Assembly (NCBI RefSeq): GCF_002135235.1
Contig: NZ_NEGB01000001.1
Location: 620,001 to 684,000 of the forward strand
Length of the DNA stretch: 64,000 bases
Direction of reading: 5' to 3'
From: Acinetobacter silvestris
GTDB taxonomy: Bacteria > Pseudomonadota > Gammaproteobacteria > Pseudomonadales > Moraxellaceae
This document shows, piece after piece, positions 55,699 through 64,000 of the stretch. The notes beneath the pieces were generated by a model. The model saw nothing but the letters and a program-made list of their open reading frames with translations. It was not told the origin of the DNA and did not search any database. The translations under genes were made by a program, and so were the position numbers. Positions within the stretch are counted from its first letter, which is position 1, and every line of letters starts with the position of its first letter.

Positions 55699-57693
55699 AT
55701 GTTTGAAAAGATTTTAATTGCAAACCGAGGTGAAATTGCTTGTCGTGTAATTCGTACTGCAAAAAAACTAGGCATTGCCACCGTTGCTGTTTATTCTGAT
55801 GCAGATGTAAATTCACAGCATGTCAAGCAAGCGGATGAAGCCATCTATATTGGTGAATCCCCAGCCTCACAAAGTTATTTACAGATAGACCGTATTATTC
55901 AAGCTGCGTTAGATACGGGTGCACAAGCAATTCATCCAGGTTATGGTTTTTTGTCTGAAAATGATCAATTTGCATTAGCTTGTCAAAAAAATAATATTGT
56001 CTTTATTGGTCCTCCAGTTGCTGCCATTTTAGCAATGGGATTGAAAGCGACATCGAAGGCACTGATGGAAAAAGCAGGTGTACCGCTTACTCCTGGTTAT
56101 CATGGTCACAATCAGAATGCGGATTTTCTAAAACAACAAGCGGATGCTATCGGTTATCCAGTTCTGATCAAAGCCAGTGCTGGTGGTGGTGGTAAAGGCA
56201 TGCGCTTGGTTGAATGTGAAACTGAGTTTTTAACTGCACTTTCTTCATGTAAAAATGAAGCAAAATCGAGTTTTGGCAATGATGAAGTTTTAGTTGAACG
56301 CTATGTCATCAATCCTCGACATATTGAAGTGCAAGTCTTTGGTGATACACATGGCAATTATGTGCATTTATTTGAGCGTGATTGTTCAGTACAACGCCGT
56401 CATCAGAAAGTACTTGAAGAAGCTCCTGCTCCACTCATGTTAGAAACCAAATTGGCGGCTATGCGCCAAGCAGCACTTGATGCTGCTCGTGCGGTTAATT
56501 ATGTTGGTGCGGGTACAGTTGAATTTATTGTCGAGCAAGATGGGACTGCTTATTTCATGGAAATGAATACCCGTCTGCAAGTTGAACATCCAGTGACTGA
56601 AATGATTACTGGGCAAGACTTGGTTGAATGGCAACTGCGTGTGGCATTTGGTGAGCCATTACCGAAATTACAACATGAATTACACATTCATGGCCATGCG
56701 ATTGAAGCCCGTATTTATGCTGAGGAACCTGAGAAAGGATTTATGCCTGCAATTGGTCAAATCAGTTATTTACATTACCCTACGCAAAATCAAAATGTTC
56801 GTGTTGATAGTGGAATTGTACAAGGTGATGAAATTAGCACCTATTATGATCCAATGATCGCTAAGCTCATTGTTTGGGGTGAAAATCGTGAAGCTGCGTT
56901 GGTACAAATGCATCATGCACTTGAACATTTTCATGTGGAAGGTGTAGGTAATAATATTGCCTTTCTAGACCGTATTATTCGCTGTGATTCATTTAAAAAG
57001 GCACAACTAGATACCAATCTCATTCAACGTGAAGATGAATTTTTATTTAAAAACATTCAAAAGGCTGACACCAATTTAATTCTTGCTGCGGCATTGACTG
57101 AACTACTGATTCGTTTTAACCAGAATAAAATGGCGAATAATCCAGTTTGGCAAGCTGAAGTATTATGGCGTTTGAATATTCAAACCAATTACCCAGTTAA
57201 GTTTAAATTGAATAATCAAGACATTCAGGTCAACTTGAGTGCCAATGGCAATACTTTTATCGCTGAATACCAAGGACAGCAATATTCCATTTCAGGCCAG
57301 TTAGTTGATCAAAACACCATAAAAATGGATATTGTAGGGACAAAGCAAAAGCTGACTTTTAGCCAAAGTGAAAATGCGCTTACTTTATTTTCAAATGCTC
57401 AGAATTTTAAATTTGAATATATACATGCAAATTTTAAGACTGATGATACGGATTTAAATGAAAGTAATTTAAAAGCACCTATGCCGGGCGTAATTACTAA
57501 AATCCTGATTTCTGCCAATGAAAAAGTTAAAAAAGATGATGTTTTACTCACACTTGAAGCAATGAAAATGGAGTATTCAATCCGTGCCCCACGTGATGGT
57601 TTCATTACCTCATCTTATTTTCAAGTAGGTGATCAAGTGAAAGCTGGTGATGAATTAGTGGAATTTCAAGCTTTAACGGAAGAAGTTGCATGA
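55699..57693 (+). CDS. liuD: methylcrotonyl-CoA carboxylase, biotin-carrying (alpha) subunit
   Basis: Carboxylates its own biotin using ATP and bicarbonate. The 664-residue protein has a biotin carboxylase module (ILIANRGEIACRVIRTAKKL; KASAGGGGKGMRLV; MEMNTRLQVEHPVTEMITG), a linker domain, and a C-terminal biotinyl domain with the biotinylated Lys in LEAMKMEYSI at about residue 624. Its stop overlaps the liuE start by four bases (ATGA), so translation is coupled. Confidence 0.95.
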   Translation: MFEKILIANRGEIACRVIRTAKKLGIATVAVYSDADVNSQHVKQADEAIYIGESPASQSYLQIDRIIQAALDTGAQAIHPGYGFLSENDQFALACQKNNIVFIGPPVAAILAMGLKATSKALMEKAGVPLTPGYHGHNQNADFLKQQADAIGYPVLIKASAGGGGKGMRLVECETEFLTALSSCKNEAKSSFGNDEVLVERYVINPRHIEVQVFGDTHGNYVHLFERDCSVQRRHQKVLEEAPAPLMLETKLAAMRQAALDAARAVNYVGAGTVEFIVEQDGTAYFMEMNTRLQVEHPVTEMITGQDLVEWQLRVAFGEPLPKLQHELHIHGHAIEARIYAEEPEKGFMPAIGQISYLHYPTQNQNVRVDSGIVQGDEISTYYDPMIAKLIVWGENREAALVQMHHALEHFHVEGVGNNIAFLDRIIRCDSFKKAQLDTNLIQREDEFLFKNIQKADTNLILAAALTELLIRFNQNKMANNPVWQAEVLWRLNIQTNYPVKFKLNNQDIQVNLSANGNTFIAEYQGQQYSISGQLVDQNTIKMDIVGTKQKLTFSQSENALTLFSNAQNFKFEYIHANFKTDDTDLNESNLKAPMPGVITKILISANEKVKKDDVLLTLEAMKMEYSIRAPRDGFITSSYFQVGDQVKAGDELVEFQALTEEVA

Positions 57694-58592
57694 ATGAATT
57701 CGTCAAAATTGTGGAGGTCGGCCCACGGGATGGCTTGCAAAATGAAAAGACCCCTTTAAATTTAGAACAGCGTAAAGCGCTTATTTTAGATTTAATGCGT
57801 ACAGGTTTAAAGAGTATAGAGGTTGGTTCTTGTGTATCAGCCAAATGGGTTCCGCAAATGGCGCAGAGTGATGAGCTTTATGCGCAATTACCCAAAATGG
57901 ATGGCATTGGGTTAAGCCTACTGACTCCTAACATCAAAGGCTTTGAAGCGGCGCTCGCCGTTGGCTGTAAAGAAGTCGCCGTATTTACCGCAGCTTCTGA
58001 GAGTTTTACACGTAAAAATATCAATTGTTCTATTGATGAGAGCTTTGAAAAGTTTGCGGATGTAATTGCTGCTGCTCAAGCACATGATATCAAAGTACGT
58101 GGCTATGTCTCCTGTATCGTTGATTGTCCTTATGAAGGTGCCATTGATCCTCAGCAAGTGGCCAAAGTCAGCAAGCGTTTATATGACATGGGCTGTTATG
58201 AAATTTCTTTGGGTGAAACCATTGGTACGGCAACCCCTGATCGCGTTAAAAATGTTTGGAATGCATGTCTAGCTGAATTAGACAGTAAAGTGCTTGCTGG
58301 ACATTTTCATAATACCTTTGGCATGGCGATCGCCAATATTTATCAATCATTAGAACAAGGCATTCGTGTATTTGATTCATCCATTTCTGGTCTCGGCGGC
58401 TGTCCTTACGCTAAAGGCGCTTCGGGCAATATTTCTACTGAAGATTTATATTATCTACTGTCTAAAATGGGTTTTGAGACTGGGATAGATTTAGATGCGC
58501 TCATGCAGGCCAGTCACAATATTAGTCAGGTTTTAAATCGTCAAAATCCATCCAATTTCGCCACTGCTTATTGGCAAAACCAACGTGATTAA
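57690..58592 (+). CDS. liuE: hydroxymethylglutaryl-CoA lyase
   Basis: Splits HMG-CoA to acetyl-CoA and acetoacetate, the last step of leucine breakdown. The 300-residue TIM barrel begins with VEVGPRDGLQNEKTPL (metal and substrate site), has HFHNTFGMAIANI with two metal-binding His, and ends with the signature GLGGCPYAKGASGN containing the active Cys. It overlaps liuD by four bases and ends the core liu operon; 121 bp follow before scoA. Confidence 0.95.
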   Translation: MNEFVKIVEVGPRDGLQNEKTPLNLEQRKALILDLMRTGLKSIEVGSCVSAKWVPQMAQSDELYAQLPKMDGIGLSLLTPNIKGFEAALAVGCKEVAVFTAASESFTRKNINCSIDESFEKFADVIAAAQAHDIKVRGYVSCIVDCPYEGAIDPQQVAKVSKRLYDMGCYEISLGETIGTATPDRVKNVWNACLAELDSKVLAGHFHNTFGMAIANIYQSLEQGIRVFDSSISGLGGCPYAKGASGNISTEDLYYLLSKMGFETGIDLDALMQASHNISQVLNRQNPSNFATAYWQNQRD

Positions 58593-58713
58593 TCATCAAA
58601 ACTGATATTTAGATAACTTGACAGATTAAACACTTTTCAAGTAATTTTAAAATAAGCTAAAAATACAGCATACGATAAACACAAGATATTTAATAAAAAC
58701 ACGGAGGTCTAAA

Positions 58714-59418
58714 ATGCCAAATAAGGTTTATGAGAGCGCGCAAGCCGCATTAAAAGATATTGTCAAAGATGGACAAATACTTGCGGTGGGTGGCTTTGGT
58801 TTATGTGGCATTCCAGAACAGTTGATTAGTGCATTAAAAAACACTGGTGTAAAAAATTTAACCTGTATTTCAAATAATGCAGGGGTTGATGGCTTAGGTT
58901 TAGGCCAATTACTCGTCACTAAACAAATTAAAAAAATGATTTCATCCTATGTCGGTGAAAACAAAGAATTTGAACGGCAATATCTGAGTGGTGAACTTGA
59001 AGTTGAACTTACTCCCCAAGGTACTTTAGCTGAAAAATTACGTTCAGGTGGTGCAGGTATTCCCGCTTTTTATACTCAAGCCGGTGTCGGAACACTGATT
59101 GCTGAAGGTAAAGAGGTTCGTGTTTTCAATGGTAAAGAATACATTTTAGAAGAAACCTTAGTTTCAGATATTTCTTTAGTGAAGGCCTACAAAGCGGATA
59201 AAGCAGGAAATTTATTTTTTAGAAAAACTGCTCGTAACTTTAACCCTGATTGTGCAATGGCGGGTCGAATTACCATTGCTGAAGTGGAGCAGCTGGTCGA
59301 AATTGGTGAATTAGAACCCGATGATATTCATTTATCTGGCATCTATATTGATCGTATTGTTCTCAATCCAAATCCAGAAAAACATATTGAACATATGACA
59401 CTGAAAACTGAGGGATAA
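58714..59418 (+). CDS. scoA: succinyl-CoA:3-oxoacid CoA-transferase, subunit A
   Basis: With subunit B it moves CoA from succinyl-CoA to acetoacetate, so acetoacetate from LiuE can be thiolysed. The 234-residue protein has [13 protein letters not shown] and [20 protein letters not shown], as in ScoA of Bacillus, and [10 protein letters not shown]. The long SCOT-A form is closer to ScoA than to E. coli AtoD. It lies 3 bp before scoB and has GGAGG before the ATG. Confidence 0.93.
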   Translation: MPNKVYESAQAALKDIVKDGQILAVGGFGLCGIPEQLISALKNTGVKNLTCISNNAGVDGLGLGQLLVTKQIKKMISSYVGENKEFERQYLSGELEVELTPQGTLAEKLRSGGAGIPAFYTQAGVGTLIAEGKEVRVFNGKEYILEETLVSDISLVKAYKADKAGNLFFRKTARNFNPDCAMAGRITIAEVEQLVEIGELEPDDIHLSGIYIDRIVLNPNPEKHIEHMTLKTEG

Positions 59419-59421
59419 ATC

Positions 59422-60051
59422 ATGGCTTGGACGCGTAATCAAATGGCACAACGTGCCGCACAAGAACTTCAAGATGGTTTTTATGTCAATTTAGGCATTG
59501 GGTTACCAACATTGGTTGCCAATTATATTCCAGAAGATATCGATGTCTGGTTACAGTCTGAAAATGGCCTATTAGGCATTGGTGAATTTCCAACGGAACA
59601 CACGGTTGATGCCGATTTAATTAATGCAGGAAAACAAACAGTTACAGCACGTAAAGGAGCTTCATTTTTTTCAAGCTCTGAATCGTTCGCCATGATCCGT
59701 GGTGGCAAAGTCAACATTGCCATTTTAGGTGCAATGGAAGTTTCTGAAACAGGTGACTTAGCCAACTGGATGATTCCAGGCAAAAAAGTCAAAGGTATGG
59801 GCGGTGCAATGGATTTAGTTGCGGGTGTGAAACATGTGGTTGTACTGATGGAACATTGCGCTAAAGACGGTTCACCCAAAATTCTAAAACACTGTGAATT
59901 ACCACTCACTGGAAAAGCCGTCGTGAATCGAATCATTTCTGATTTAGGCGTATTGGATATCACTCCAGAAGGGATCAAACTAGTACAACTCGCTGATGGT
60001 GTTTCTTTTGAAGAAATACAACAAGCGACGGGCGTCAATATCATTCAATAA
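59422..60051 (+). CDS. scoB: succinyl-CoA:3-oxoacid CoA-transferase, subunit B
   Basis: A 209-residue subunit with the catalytic Glu in the motif [34 protein letters not shown] and the glycine-rich [20 protein letters not shown] are typical. It pairs with scoA (3-bp gap). The hairpin after it at 60063 lies between this gene and the transporter. Confidence 0.94.
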   Translation: MAWTRNQMAQRAAQELQDGFYVNLGIGLPTLVANYIPEDIDVWLQSENGLLGIGEFPTEHTVDADLINAGKQTVTARKGASFFSSSESFAMIRGGKVNIAILGAMEVSETGDLANWMIPGKKVKGMGGAMDLVAGVKHVVVLMEHCAKDGSPKILKHCELPLTGKAVVNRIISDLGVLDITPEGIKLVQLADGVSFEEIQQATGVNIIQ

Positions 60052-60062
60052 TAAAATAAGTA

Positions 60063-60097
60063 ATCCAAGGGCATAATCATGCATTGTGCCCTTGGAT
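60063..60097. repeat. perfect 11-bp stem-loop between scoB and the transporter
   Basis: ATCCAAGGGCA / TGCCCTTGGAT around a CAT/ATG-rich 13-base loop, not followed by a T run. It may be an mRNA stabiliser or attenuator that lowers transporter expression. Confidence 0.75.
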
Positions 60098-60167
60098 ACG
60101 CACGTCAAAATTCAGCAGGATGTTGAATATTAATAAATTAATTTATAAATAAAATGGAATCTTATAT

Positions 60168-61577
60168 ATGGATAATTCTCAAAATATCTTACAAAAATTC
60201 GCAATCAAAGTCAGTGACTGGTCTGAAAAATGGTTTCCTGATTCTTATATTTTTGCGCTCTTGGGCGTTGTCATAGTTGCGATTGCGGCATTAAGTATCG
60301 GTGCACCAGTAAAAGATGTTGCTATTTCTTTTGGGGATGGCTTCTGGAGTCTCATCCCTTTTACATTACAGATGTGTATGCTCATTATTGTGGGCTATGT
60401 TGTTTCAGTGTCTAAACCCGTTGAAATACTCATTCAAAAAATGGCGACAATTCCAAATTCTGGACGCAGTGCAATTGTTTTAGTCACCACGGTCAGCCTC
60501 TGTTTTTCTTTAATTAATTGGGCCATCAGTACCGTGTTAACTGCTTTGTTAGTTCTCGCATTAGCTAAACGCAAAGAACTTAATATGGATTATCGTGCTG
60601 CGGCAGCCGCGAGTATTATTGGAATGGGCGCAACCTGGGCATTAGGAATTAGCTCTTCGGCTGCACAATTACAGGCAAATAAGGCCAGCTTACCTGAACC
60701 AATTTATAAATTAACCGGTGTTATTCCTTTTACTGAAACCATTTTTTTACCACAATCCATGATTATGACAGCGGTGCTCATTGTTGTCTCGATTACGATT
60801 GCATTTTTATCAGCGCCTAAAGGGAATAGTATTAAAACTATTGATGATTTTGCATTACATTTTGAAGAAGAAAAAAAGGAACTGCAAAGCAGTAAACGGC
60901 CTGGTGATTGGTTAGAAAACTCCCCTATTTTGAGTATCTTAATCGTCCTTTTAGGTGGGTTTTGGATGATGAATGAATTTACCAAAAGTAATCCAATTCT
61001 CGCAATTTCAAGTCTTAATACTTATAACTTTATTTTCTTAATGCTAGGTATTGCGTTACATGGCACCCCACGTAACTTTCTGAATGCTGTATCTAAAGCC
61101 GTTCCTGCAATTTCTGGTGTACTGATTCAATTCCCATTGTATGGCAGTATCGCCTTCATGATGACGCATGCTATGAATAGTCAGGATTTATCACTTTCGC
61201 ACTATATTGCAGAATTTTTTGTGTCGATTGCTTCTAAAGAAACTTTTGCGATTGTCATGGGAATCTATTCAGCAATTTTAGGATTTTTTATTCCTTCTGG
61301 TGGTGGAAAATGGATTATTGAAGCACCTTATGTTATTCAAGCAGCACATGATTTGAAAGTCCATTTAGGATGGTCCGTTCAAATTTATAATGCGGCAGAA
61401 GCTTTACCGAATTTGATTAATCCATTTTTTATGTTACCGATGCTTGGAATTTTAAAATTAAAAGCAAAAGATGTCATTGGATTTACAGTGACTCAATTGG
61501 TTGTTCATTTTCCCTTAGTTTTATTCTTATTGTGGTTTTTAGGACGATCGCTTTCTTATACTGCTCCTGTTTTTTAA
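60168..61577 (+). CDS. atoE: AtoE-type short-chain fatty acid / acetoacetate transporter
   Basis: A 469-residue inner-membrane protein with about eleven hydrophobic helices. The block SLCFSLINWAISTVLTALLV and FFIPSGGGKWIIEAPYVIQAA near residue 375 are characteristic of the SCFA transporter family (AtoE/PF02667). It would import acetoacetate or short-chain fatty acids to feed the CoA-transferase upstream. Last gene of the rightward cluster. Confidence 0.9.
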   Translation: MDNSQNILQKFAIKVSDWSEKWFPDSYIFALLGVVIVAIAALSIGAPVKDVAISFGDGFWSLIPFTLQMCMLIIVGYVVSVSKPVEILIQKMATIPNSGRSAIVLVTTVSLCFSLINWAISTVLTALLVLALAKRKELNMDYRAAAAASIIGMGATWALGISSSAAQLQANKASLPEPIYKLTGVIPFTETIFLPQSMIMTAVLIVVSITIAFLSAPKGNSIKTIDDFALHFEEEKKELQSSKRPGDWLENSPILSILIVLLGGFWMMNEFTKSNPILAISSLNTYNFIFLMLGIALHGTPRNFLNAVSKAVPAISGVLIQFPLYGSIAFMMTHAMNSQDLSLSHYIAEFFVSIASKETFAIVMGIYSAILGFFIPSGGGKWIIEAPYVIQAAHDLKVHLGWSVQIYNAAEALPNLINPFFMLPMLGILKLKAKDVIGFTVTQLVVHFPLVLFLLWFLGRSLSYTAPVF

Positions 61578-61745
61578 AATTTAGATTAATTTAAGGGGAA
61601 GTTTTGTTTTTGTGGAAATAAAATCTATTTTTGCTTAGGCTATTTTAAAGGCGCATTTTTGAATGATATACTTAATGTAGATGTTTCCACTTCAAAACTT
61701 CTTTCGAACATTACTTATGCATAGTATTTTTGATCATGAGATAAT
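61578..61745. other. non-coding stretch after atoE
   Basis: AT-rich, without a clear hairpin or gene. The next 100 bp (61746-61844) read as the former tail of the leftward ureohydrolase-like gene. Confidence 0.4.
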
Positions 61746-61844
61746 TTATTCTAGCCAAGCTTGATCTATGCTTTTTAATAAACGTTGATTGAGCTGTTGC
61801 TGAACCAGTTGCCAAGCCGTCATATCATGTTGATTTGGCTCACT

Positions 61845-62693
61845 TTACCCATCAGAAGCGCTTAAAAAGCGTTTAAAATTGTTTTGATAATGATAAACTG
61901 AGATATCCCCTGTAATATCCGCACCGACTAATTTACCTTTGCAAGCTTGAATTAAGTTATGTAAATGACCTTCTAAAAAATGCCCTTGATCCCAATTGGT
62001 CATTACCACTTGTTTCGACAAAACATCTTTATCAATTGATAAATAGATTGGAAATTGAGATTTAGATATTTCTGCTAAAAATGCCGTCATGAGTTTATTT
62101 GCGGTGTCAAAACCATGCCACATCGATTTAGCTCCAATATAACGAGTCCAAGTCGCACTCTGTTTTACACTCCAATAATGCACTTTGCCCTTTATTAATG
62201 GCGACCAATGATTTTCCCAAGCATGCTTAAAGCTAATATCAGTCGAACTTATGCCAATGACATCAATCCGTGCAATATGGGCTAACCGACTCGCCCAATA
62301 GACCCACGATCCACAATGAATCCCAAAGGGATAACGCATATTATCTGGATGGTTATCACAGACAATTAAATGAATTGGCTGATCTTGAGGCTGTCGTAAT
62401 AAAAGCAATTGGGTAATATGATGATAATCCCCACTTCCCATACATACCGTACCTAAATTTTTACTTTCAGGTAATTGGTCAGTCAGATAATTTTCAAGCT
62501 GTTTAAACTGTTTCCAATTACAACCAAAACGAATGCTTTCCTGCCATGTTGATAGATCAATATCTAAAGCATTTTCAGACTTTTCTATAGAATCATCAAA
62601 GTTTAAAATGACATGACGACGTTTGGATTGTATCTTTATGATTTTATTTCCTGCATCTGCATCTGCATCTGCATCTGCATCTGCATGTGCCAA
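61845..62693 (-). CDS. ureohydrolase (arginase)-fold protein, C-terminus cut by an in-frame stop
   Basis: A protein of about 282 residues. Three motifs match the arginase/agmatinase family metal site: MGSGDYHHIT (for GGDHS), CDNHPDN (for DAHxD) and LSIDKDVLSKQVV (for SxDxDxxDP). The first ATG is absent; the frame opens at TTG 62693 inside the previous gene, and codes for six Ala-Asp repeats from the ATCTGC array. After SASDG the frame meets TAA at 61845, but stays open for 32 more codons (EPNQHDMTAWQLVQQQLNQR then LLKSIDQAWLE) to 61746, so the stop looks recent. Natural substrate unknown; a guanidino or amide compound is likely. Confidence 0.65.
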   Translation of the reverse strand: MAHADADADADADAGNKIIKIQSKRRHVILNFDDSIEKSENALDIDLSTWQESIRFGCNWKQFKQLENYLTDQLPESKNLGTVCMGSGDYHHITQLLLLRQPQDQPIHLIVCDNHPDNMRYPFGIHCGSWVYWASRLAHIARIDVIGISSTDISFKHAWENHWSPLIKGKVHYWSVKQSATWTRYIGAKSMWHGFDTANKLMTAFLAEISKSQFPIYLSIDKDVLSKQVVMTNWDQGHFLEGHLHNLIQACKGKLVGADITGDISVYHYQNNFKRFLSASDG

Positions 62694-63730
62694 TGCGTAT
62701 CCGATTCAAAAAAATGCCGTAATTTACCCAGAACAAAACGTAAAATAGGTTGCCGAATCCAAACTAAATGCCGTGTAAATGTAAATTTAGCGCCCAATTG
62801 TGCTTTTACTTCAGGATCTGTCCAACCTGCAACATAAAACTTTAAGCCTTGTTGCTTGGCATAATCTAAATTGATAAACCAACTAATAAAATACAGATTA
62901 TATTCAATTGCTAAGGGGTAATTTAAACCAATATATTTATCGATGAGTTTATCTTTATATTCATAGCAAATATTAAATCCAATGAGATTGTTTGCTTGCC
63001 AATATAAAAAAACGTGACTATTGCTTAGGCTATTTTGTAAGATATCATCAAAAAATGCGACCGTTAATAAGTCAAAATGAATATCGCTTTGCTGATAGAC
63101 CGCTAAATAAAGTTGATAGAGTTGTTGCCTAAATACGGCATCTAAAAAACGTTGATGCCCTGTTGCGATTACCTCTATATGTAATTCAGCTAAACTTTTG
63201 AGTTTACGCTTTAAATTTTTACGGCGGCTTTTCGAGAGACGAGATAAATAATCTTCACGGTTTTCAAAATCAATAGGTACATATGCTAAGGCTTGCCCTT
63301 CTACAGATAAAAATCCCTGTCGTTCTGCTTTTTCGATCAGTTGTTGGCTATATATATTTTCTGATTTAGTTAATAACGGTGAGTTTAATGGCAAATCTTT
63401 AATAATCATTAAAGTCTGATTATGAGCCTGTTTCTTTAATTTTGTCGTGAGTTCAGTAACATTCATGTCGCTGGATAACGGTGTATATTCCGTGACGGTT
63501 GTACCAATAAAACAGGTCGATAAATGCAGCAATCTTCCCCAATATTGATAACCTAACGTCGACTCAATTTTTTGACGCAGTTCGCTATCTAAAGTCGTTA
63601 ATAAATTAAAGTTGGTGATAAATGAAGGTAAAAAATCCGCAGTATTATTCACCTTAAACGTCACTGGTGAATGCTTTAAAAAAGCATCCACCAGTGATTG
63701 AGGTTCCAATTGATTAAAGTCAGTTTGCAT
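62636..63730 (-). CDS. GNAT-like acyltransferase (PF13480 / FemAB-like)
   Basis: A 364-residue protein. The middle has YLSRLSKSRRKNLKRKLKSL (about 163-182), a hallmark of the BioF2/FemAB-like acyltransferase group, then a second GNAT-type half (VFLYWQANNLIGFNICYEY; YIGLNYPLAIEYNLYF). The C-terminus ends in six Met-Gln units from the ATCTGC array (HWHMQMQMQMQMQ...EIKS), which looks acquired. It lies 22 bp from the aminotransferase gene on the same strand, and its end overlaps the next gene by 58 bp. It may acylate an amine made by the aminotransferase (inference). Confidence 0.75.
   Translation of the reverse strand: MQTDFNQLEPQSLVDAFLKHSPVTFKVNNTADFLPSFITNFNLLTTLDSELRQKIESTLGYQYWGRLLHLSTCFIGTTVTEYTPLSSDMNVTELTTKLKKQAHNQTLMIIKDLPLNSPLLTKSENIYSQQLIEKAERQGFLSVEGQALAYVPIDFENREDYLSRLSKSRRKNLKRKLKSLAELHIEVIATGHQRFLDAVFRQQLYQLYLAVYQQSDIHFDLLTVAFFDDILQNSLSNSHVFLYWQANNLIGFNICYEYKDKLIDKYIGLNYPLAIEYNLYFISWFINLDYAKQQGLKFYVAGWTDPEVKAQLGAKFTFTRHLVWIRQPILRFVLGKLRHFFESDTHWHMQMQMQMQMQMQEIKS
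62651..62686. repeat. hexanucleotide tandem repeat, 6 x CTGCAT
   Basis: Six perfect copies in the overlap of two leftward genes. It reads Met-Gln in one frame and Ala-Asp in the other; the length is a multiple of 3, so copy number changes protein length and not frame. Confidence 0.95.
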
Positions 63731-63752
63731 ACTTATTTATATCATTCAAAAC

Positions 63753-64000
63753 TTACATTTCTCTTTTAGCACGATTTAGAACTTGATCTAAAAGCACCAT
63801 AGCTTGATCTATTTCCGATCTCGAAATCTCCAATGATGGCGCAAATGTAATGACGTTTTTATAATAGCCACCAACATCCAAGACCAAACCACATCTTTGA
63901 CCTTGATATTCCAAAGTACCCGACAAACCAATATCGACCATTTTGTCTAAAAGTTCTTTATTCGGCGTAAAACCATCCGTTTGACAAATTTCTGCACGTA
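63753..64000 (-). CDS. class III PLP aminotransferase, C-terminal part (cut by right edge)
   Basis: The last 81 codons read as the small domain of a class III (ornithine/diaminobutyrate-type) aminotransferase: AEICQTDGFTPNKELLDKM, GLSGTLEYQGQRCGLVLDVG, YYKNVITFAPSLEISRSEID. The conserved NVI-F-P-L-I-EID pattern near the end is typical. The PLP Lys lies outside the window. It is followed by the acyltransferase gene after 22 bp, so they form an operon. The substrate, for example diaminobutyrate, is not decided. Confidence 0.75.
   Translation of the reverse strand, partial: RAEICQTDGFTPNKELLDKMVDIGLSGTLEYQGQRCGLVLDVGGYYKNVITFAPSLEISRSEIDQAMVLLDQVLNRAKREM

Overview
This window looks like a chromosomal segment of an Acinetobacter (Gammaproteobacteria, Moraxellaceae). 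The basis is low GC, histidine genes scattered singly among unrelated genes (hisB-hisH, hisA, hisF), a type II homoserine kinase, a PanZ-like acetyltransferase and protein families typical of that genus. The species cannot be fixed from sequence reading alone.

Layout. 1-18.2 kb is ordinary chromosome: a GMC oxidoreductase cut by the left edge, two methyltransferase-free housekeeping stretches around two identical tRNA-Phe genes, hisBH, hisA, hisF, thrB, a DMT transporter, small membrane proteins, a fatty acid hydroxylase-type protein, an AraC regulator, aquaporin, a secreted nuclease and the Kup potassium transporter. 18.3-21 kb is an accessory insertion behind tRNA-Ser(GGA): a P4-type integrase start fused to a truncated IS3-family element, orphan small genes, and a hairpin-rich block flanked by two oppositely oriented dif-like XerC/XerD sites. 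21-24.4 kb is a copper module (copA, cueR, copZ) with two good CueR-type promoters. 24.4-30.1 kb looks like a decaying locus for sulfated polysaccharide use: an OprD-type porin thrown out of frame by seven copies of an 8-bp repeat, an arylsulfatase broken by a stop codon and a frameshift, and an intact PKD-polysaccharide lyase lipoprotein.

30.2-38.2 kb is the high-affinity potassium system kdpABC with its sensor/regulator kdpDE, all on the minus strand, with kdpDE separated from kdpABC by a terminator. 38.5-48.5 kb holds lipid and aldehyde genes (a class 3-like aldehyde dehydrogenase, fadE, a PaaI-type thioesterase, a PF10118 protein, plsB) plus cysK and a dead short-chain dehydrogenase fragment.

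48.7-61.6 kb is a leucine/isovalerate and ketone-body catabolic cluster. A TetR regulator, an acyl-CoA synthetase and a methyltransferase are transcribed leftward; liuABCDE, the 3-oxoacid CoA-transferase subunits scoA/scoB and an AtoE-type transporter run rightward. Together they take isovaleryl-CoA to HMG-CoA, then acetyl-CoA plus acetoacetate, and reactivate acetoacetate with succinyl-CoA. The right end, 61.7-64 kb, is a leftward aminotransferase - acyltransferase - ureohydrolase-like set, with a hexanucleotide repeat read in two frames where two genes overlap.

The strongest leads are the octanucleotide repeat switch in the porin gene, the paired dif-like sites, and the double-frame hexanucleotide repeat.
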